Shown here in pieces: positions 6,651 through 11,163 of a stretch of DNA of 11,163 bases. The DNA is from Cyclostephanos tholiformis. Lineage: Eukaryota > Bacillariophyta > Thalassiosirophyceae > Thalassiosirales > Thalassiosiraceae. The stretch's first letter is position 1. Every line of letters starts with the position of its first letter. The notes beneath the pieces were generated by a model, which saw only the letters and a program-made list of their open reading frames with translations, was not told where the DNA came from and searched no databases. Position numbers and translations under genes: made by a program. The DNA lies in contig JALLPB010002466.1 in the NCBI GenBank assembly GCA_036939975.1, positions 1 to 11,163 of the forward strand, given 5' to 3'.

Positions 6651-6745
6651 GCATTTCTGGGGCAAAAATCAATTTTCGCCCCAAAAGTGCCCCTGTAGCC
6701 CTCTACAGAGAGGGCCTGGTACAATAATCCCCCGGCCCTCCCCCC
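6651..6745 (+). repeat. Left arm of 95-bp subterminal inverted repeat
   Basis: This arm matches the reverse complement of 8562-8654 along its whole length with roughly a dozen differences. It contains a hairpin-like start (GGGGCAAAAATCAATTTTCGCCCC), a small TGTAG-CCCT-CTACA hairpin and a GGTACA...ATCCCCCGG segment. Confidence 0.85.
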
Positions 6746-8561
6746 ACTCTCTCCCGCCTCACTCCCCTATCATATGGTATCATAGTCCCAGTCCCACTGG
6801 CCCGGCCCCTACCCTCGCCTCTCTTTTTTCCATTCCAACATCACCTAAGCTGAAGCCAAAGCCAAAGCCACAGCACCTCCTCCTCCCGCCTCCTCCTCCT
6901 CCTTGTCCCCATCCTTGTCCTGAGCTCCTCACCTCACCATCATTGTCAATGTTGTTGAGCGATGAAATTCAATGTCATCACCTTCCCCCCCCTACTGCCG
7001 CTCCCCCTCTCCCCCTCCTTCATCCTCGTTGTCATCATCATCATCGCCGTCTCATCTTTGTCGTCATTGTAGTGAATTTATTATTACCGTCCGATACGCG
7101 GCATAAGCATTGAAAAACAACACATTTTGAGAAAGAGAGTACTCTAATTTTCTTGCAATTTCCGGGATGGCGTGCAAATAGTTTTTTGTATGATTCCTCT
7201 GTCGACCCGATCTAATACCTTTTTTTTGGAAGACAGCTCAATAACGTACCTGTTCCTACGTTCATGCTTGTGTAGCCGGGCCCACAGTTTGTGTGTTTGT
7301 GTGTGTGTTTGTGTTTGTGTGTGGGTNGTGTGTGGGTTTATGCGTGGTTTTATAAAAAAAAAAAAAAACACACTCTAACAAAAACACAGCGTGTAGTGAT
7401 ATCAGATTGCTGTCCATATCTTTTGAACCACCGGTGCTCCTACGATGATCTACATATGGGCGGAATCCTTTTTCAAATAGGAAGAAGGACATAATGCTCG
7501 GGAATGGTCTTTGCGTAGGAATACATATTGAACTGAGAATGTGACTACTGCCTATGTACGCCTTTCTCGTAATATTGCTTACGCCGCGTGATGCTAACGC
7601 CGTGTATCGAACGGTAGTGTGTCCCAGATGATTTCCAAATAGAGTGGGATTAAACTTTTTCCCAGGGCCTGCCTGGGCTGATCCTAGCGTGTCAGTGGGA
7701 CAAAGCTCTGGCATCCCCCCAAGATTTGGTTTTGTGGTCTTAAAATTTCCCCCGAAAGCGAGCGAATAGGAAAAGAGTAGAAGAGTAGGTCAGCAATTAG
7801 AGTAAAGAGTAGAAAAGAACTCCATTCTCTTTTACCTCTGGGCCAGGGGGGTCGTAATATTAATGCATCCCCGACGACGAGGGGGGGTACGACGATGCGC
7901 TGGCCAACCGGAGGGGATGGATGATGACATCGACATGACGAGAGCACATTTTTCAATCGGCGGCATGTCTTGGCTTGCGCGTGGGTAGCACTGATAATTA
8001 TTCGACAAACTAGTAATCCAAGGAGAGTTCGTGTGGTGGCCTCCTCCTTTTGTTGGTGGGGGGGAAAGGGAGGGAAGGGATTGGGGGTCCGATCCGGAGA
8101 GATGCAGATGTGGGGGGGGGGGGGGGTTGGGGGCATGGGGCATGTACGTCTTGAAAAGGGTGTGGTGGTGGTGGGATGGAACAGTGACCCATCATCTTGC
8201 CCTGTTCAAGGAGAAAATATGCCATGCCCTGACAAGATACGTGTGTCATCAACATTCAATGATACAGAGGGGAAGGGCATAATATGTAGTATATAGATCG
8301 ATGGGGGGAGGGGGGGGGGAGATCTTATGATAATCAATCTTGAAATAAAACAACATTCCTCAAAAGAGGGGAAGAGAAGTGCCTGGGGCGGGTGGCAGGT
8401 GTTTTCGGGGGATTGTGATGGGATGGGATGTGCACACGGCAGTTGATCACAAGGCAGCAGGGACAGTGCAACAGGGAGAGCAGGGATGACAGGGACAGGG
8501 GGAGGAGGAGGAGCTTCGACCATGGTAGATAATAATAAGAGAGAGTGGAGAGGAGGAGAGG
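6746..8561. other. Interior of the TIR element, no gene seen
   Basis: The left part (6746-7060) is rich in CCT/CTC and CATCAT runs. The middle (7080-7640) is plain mixed sequence with a (GT)n microsatellite. The right part (7850-8560) is G-rich on the plus strand, with runs of 14 G near 8113-8126 and 9 G near 8311-8319. Open frames here are proline- or glycine-rich products of simple sequence, broken by stops, and none resembles a transposase, integrase or reverse transcriptase. Confidence 0.55.
7288..7368 (+). repeat. (GT)n microsatellite, one ambiguous base, poly-A
   Basis: Imperfect GTGTGTTT repeats fill 7288-7337, with an unresolved base N at 7327, followed by an A run at about 7354-7368. 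The ambiguous base shows that the sequencing or assembly was uncertain here. Confidence 0.9.
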
Positions 8562-8654
8562 GGGGGGAGGACCGGGGGATAAGTGTACCAATCCCTATGT
8601 AGAGGGCTACAAGGGCATTTCTGGGGCAAAAATGGATTTTTGCCCCAGAAATGC
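8562..8654 (-). repeat. Right arm of 95-bp subterminal inverted repeat
   Basis: This is the reverse-complement partner of 6651-6745 at about 87% identity by eye. Its distal 40 bp form a near-perfect palindrome, annotated separately. Confidence 0.85.
8615..8654. repeat. 40-bp palindrome (19-bp arms, 2-bp centre)
   Basis: The arm gcatttctggggcaaaaat (8615-8633) is followed by GG and then its exact reverse complement (8636-8654). Single-stranded DNA or RNA could form a hairpin at this site, although the two-base centre would force some pairs open. Confidence 0.95.
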
Positions 8655-8801
8655 GCTAAAAATCCCCTGAACAATGCCCCAGCAGCCTTGGGGCAAATTT
8701 GGGGCGTGTTGTTGTGTCCACTTTTGCTGTCACAGCATGTCATACGCTAAGATGGCACTAGAATGCCCCTGGGGGACCAAGTTTAAGCCCACTCTAATCT
8801 G

Positions 8802-9175
8802 CAAGCTGTGAGTCTGCACACAAGTCTGCAACTTTTTCTCTTTTTTTCCTCGCAGACTTGCAGACTCTTAGATTTGCTTTTTTTGCCCATTTGTGTCCCA
8901 GGTAGTGGAACTTCCTGCAAGTTTGCAAGTTTATGACAATCTGACTGTCCCACGCAACCATCCACTTTGTGCACAAATGCACGTGAGTAATCCCATCCTC
9001 AGGGAAGAGAGATGATGCAGATCCCCGAGAGGAGAGCCTACAAGAGGCTTTGTACCAAGCCTATGAACTGCGAGTTAGACCTCAAATTTGTGACTTACTT
9101 GCAGGTGGCAAAAAGTAGGGCAGAGCACCTATTCCTGCCAGAAAAAAAGTCACAGACTTGCAGACTCACAGCTTG
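8802..9175. mobile_element. MITE-like element with 15-bp perfect terminal inverted repeats
   Basis: CAAGCTGTGAGTCTG at 8802-8816 is exactly inverted at 9161-9175. The similarity extends inward with a gap, both sides continuing with CAAGTCTG and a T-rich run, giving arms of roughly 40 bp. The 374-bp body has no coding potential and contains further GCAGACTTGCAGACT-type repeats (near 8850-8866). No clear target duplication flanks it. It starts three bases after the possible target duplication of the larger element, so the two are adjacent or one inserted beside the other. Confidence 0.5.
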
Positions 9176-10470
9176 AAGTTTTGGGACACACTAATTGACA
9201 AAATAACACATCGATGATACAATTTCAAGGGCATTGCTGATATGCTCAGTTTGCTTTTTATGCTATGTAGACACCACCCAGCAGTGAGCATCTTGGGTCT
9301 TTTTGGCGGGAAGCCAAAAATTCAATTTTTCTTTCCCAATGCCACAAATGAGAACACCGCATGGGTGGTGTTGGGAGTGGGGCACCATGGCTATCGTGGG
9401 ATGATGGTGGCTGCCATGGTTGGGGTGTGTTTTTTTAGCAATTTTCTGCCTAGCTAATTGTGTGTCAGGTTGACCCACAACCATCCAACCACATATCTCC
9501 ATCAATAGTGGTTGGATGGGGATGTTTCATGTACCCATCCTGTGTGCATGCATGGGAGAAAGATGTCTGCGCCAGATGAACGAATGATTTGTTCATCTTA
9601 GGGTTGGTAGACCTAGGTGAAGCATCAGATGCCATGGTGGAGTTGTGTTTGTGGGCTATCTGTCGTATTTTTACATAGAATTTATTTAAGCGAGTAGAGT
9701 AAGTTGGTTACAAAGAAAAAATATCCACATTAGCGAACTACATACTCCAAAATGCTGCACTCTACGTACTTGGGCTGTGGTGTAGGGGGAGTCATCACCT
9801 CCAGAAGCACATCTACGGGATTTTTGGTGGGAACAAAACTATTTTCCTTCCAAGACAGAAGCCAACAGGTCCTTTGTAGGAAATAGTATAAAAGATACAA
9901 CTTGATAATTCATTTTCTAGCGACAACATGCTGGGCAGAATCAAATCTTGTTACCACAACATCTTCATGATGGTACGAGGCTCCCATAGCCGTGGCACAT
10001 TGAATGAATGGTTGCATGCGACTTTTGTTAGTTATGCCTAACAAAACAGAAGTCATGATGTCATGCTCGTATTTATGTACAAACTTATTTAAGTACTTTG
10101 AAGCCAGCAAAAATAATGTCTACCAAGGAATTAGTACTCATATAATTCCTATGTAGGATTGTATTGTAGATTTGTCCGCCTACAGTTTTTGGAAGGAGGT
10201 GGGTGAGTAGTAGATAGTGTCCTCTTTTTTAATTTCTTTAAAGCGATTCTCAATTTATCTCAAATTAATGGCAATGTCTGCCATATCCTCTGTCCCTGTC
10301 TGTGGCAGTATAAAATTATGGGCAATGACGGGTATGCTTGGTTGGGTTGGTTTTGCACTAGTTACTAGTTAGGGATTACCTGGTGGGGCATCGAAAAGAC
10401 AATCGATCAAAAAATTGGTAGAGGGGCAGGGCCCAGGCCTAAGGGGGCCGGCCCCCATTTTTTAAATTAA
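9176..10470. other. AT-richer gene-free interval
   Basis: About 1.3 kb without a supportable gene. Short open frames at 9242-9457 (+) and 9910-10110 (-, no ATG at its 5' end) look like nothing recognisable. Visible structure: a 10-bp inverted repeat (9271-9280 with 9362-9371), a 12-bp inverted repeat at 9481-9519, a small hairpin GATGAAC...GTTCATC at about 9576-9598, and a 14-bp GC palindrome just beyond the interval at 10443-10456. Confidence 0.5.
9481..9519. repeat. 12-bp perfect inverted repeat, 15-bp loop
   Basis: CCATCCAACCAC (9481-9492) is exactly reversed and complemented at 9508-9519. No T-run follows, and in a eukaryote it is unlikely to be a terminator. It may be another short element end. 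Confidence 0.8.
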
Positions 10471-10795
10471 AACAATAACCAACCAAAAGGTGGTGTCTGC
10501 AGTGGGGGGGATATTGGGGAAGGCATGAGACCGCAGGGGAACATGTCAGAGGGGCATTTTGGCATTGTTTGGGGCAGCAAATTAGGCAACAAAAAAATTA
10601 AAAAAATACAATCCGTTGTTCCTTTAGATGGCTACCAAATGACAAATAAGAACATAACAACCAACCAAAAATGAGTGGGATCAACTGGGGGGATAAGATA
10701 TGAGGGTTGACCGGCGGGGAGCATGAGGGGAGCACGATTTAATCATTTCGGGGCAATTGAGTTAGGGCATAGTAAAAAACTAAAATAAATTTGAT
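10471..10795 (+). repeat. Two diverged direct repeats spaced 182 bp
   Basis: AACCAACCAAAA occurs at 10477-10488 and 10659-10670. Each copy is followed in the same order by a GGGGGGATA block, a GGCATGAG or GCATGAGG block, a TTTNGGGGCA block, a TTAGGCA or TTAGGGCA block and an A-rich AAAAAAYTAAAA end. The GGGGCA words recall the subterminal repeat at 6651 and 8615, but I cannot show a relationship. Confidence 0.6.
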
Positions 10796-11163
10796 TACTA
10801 GTTGACTAATTAATTTTTATTTATTGAAACAAAATACAGTAGAATAATAATGAACACTATTCTAAGTATTATTTTATTAAGCTAATACGATAATGGCTTC
10901 TGCATTGTGGTCATCATCATACACATTGTGGTCATGCCATTAATCGTTGTCGACATTTATGATTTCATCGTGGTCATCATGGTCATCATGGTCATCGTGG
11001 TCGTGGTCAATTGCTATCCCCTGCTGTCATCATCATCGTTGTTATAGTCTTGACAGGAAGAGAAGCATCACAGGGGTAGGAGTGGTGGTGACGGTGGTGG
11101 TCCCATGCCCTAGGTTGCCAGTTACTGAGTAACAGTAATCTGATTTTAGGGGTCCAAAACACA
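10796..11163. other. AT-rich then GTCATC-rich terminal interval
   Basis: An AT-rich stretch to about 10880 is followed by ATCATC/GTCATC-rich sequence. Minus-strand reading through the repeats gives Asp/His-rich peptide that soon meets stops. No gene is supported. Confidence 0.5.
10965..11006 (+). repeat. 9-bp minisatellite TCATCRTGG
   Basis: Four perfect-length units (10965-10973, 10974-10982, 10983-10991, 10992-11000) alternate TCATCGTGG and TCATCATGG, followed by a shortened TCGTGG. Looser related words extend back to about 10905. Confidence 0.9.

Larger units (their letters stand above)
6478..8799. mobile_element. Candidate 2.3-kb non-autonomous TIR element
   Basis: The left end GAGTGGTCTTAAACT (6483-6497) is repeated inverted at the right end as GAGTGGGCTTAAACT (8794-8780), one mismatch in 15. 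Both ends are bordered by TAATC (6478-6482 and 8795-8799), a possible 5-bp target duplication. Nested inside is a longer 93-95 bp inverted repeat (6651-6745 with 8562-8654). No transposase or other protein is readable in the interior, which is made of pyrimidine-rich, G-rich and microsatellite sequence, so it would be non-autonomous or decayed. Extra copies of the end motif occur at 6561, 7641 and partly 7734, suggesting nested insertions or a family with repeated ends. The inverted arms are certain; treating them as one transposon is inference, since two independent copies of a short repeat in opposite orientation would look similar. Confidence 0.5.

Noticed and set aside
7832..8591. Proline-rich minus-strand and glycine-rich plus-strand open frames
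   Set aside because: They come from G-run and CCT-type simple sequence inside the repeat element.
8790..9200. CRISPR-like array from the recurring GCAGACTTGCAGACT words
   Set aside because: The repeats are few, unevenly spaced and in both orientations, and the setting is eukaryotic; inverted-repeat element ends explain them better.
9910..10110. 66-residue minus-strand open frame
   Set aside because: No ATG at its start, neighbouring frames full of stops, and no recognisable family; perhaps a decayed fragment, but unsupported.
10443..10456. 14-bp GC palindrome GGGGGCCGGCCCCC
   Set aside because: Real in sequence, but short and isolated in otherwise AT-rich DNA with no associated feature.

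Overview
The window looks like nuclear DNA of a microbial eukaryote. A diatom or related stramenopile is my best guess, at moderate confidence. The reasons are intron-poor GC-rich genes with long Gly/Asp/Ala/Thr low-complexity runs, a two-pore K+ channel-like protein with a vestigial EF-hand tail, clustered small heat-shock genes, and a long repeat-filled stretch without genes. Nothing points to a bacterium or phage: there are no operons or Shine-Dalgarno sites, and gene spacing is wide. No sequence names the species.

Layout: (1) 1-1140, a 36-base G run followed by a RING-H2 E3 ubiquitin ligase gene (+). (2) 1141-1814, non-coding. (3) 1815-4662, a small heat-shock protein (Hsp20/alpha-crystallin) cluster of three genes: A (-, 1815-2465), B (-, 3155-3754) and C (+, 4189-4662). 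Between A and B, at about 2720-3005, lies a previously unmarked pseudogene of the RING gene. The cluster therefore arose by duplicating a RING plus Hsp20 unit; the second RING copy decayed while both Hsp20 copies survived. A and B share 320 bases without one difference, against clearly diverged flanks, which suggests recent gene conversion. Hsp20-A also carries an in-frame 51-bp tandem duplication. (4) 4816-5979, a 4TM/2P channel gene (-), convergent with Hsp20-C, whose two pore signatures both depart from the K+ filter. GC-rich DNA upstream (about 5980-6287) may hold a 5' exon or leader. (5) 6483-8794, a candidate 2.3-kb non-autonomous transposable element. It has imperfect terminal inverted repeats, a possible 5-bp target duplication, a 95-bp subterminal inverted repeat at roughly 87% identity, a near-perfect 40-bp palindrome and a 79-bp tandem repeat. 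(6) 8802-9175, an adjacent MITE-like element. (7) 9176-11163, AT-richer DNA with inverted repeats, a diverged 182-bp-spaced direct repeat and a 9-bp minisatellite, with no gene that I can support.

The RING ligase and the Hsp20 chaperones both belong to protein quality control, so their joint duplication may reflect functional linkage, but this is inference. The channel gene has no evident link to them. I see no obvious new defence or metabolic system. The most notable items are the RING/Hsp20 duplication history, the unusual channel filters and the undescribed TIR element.
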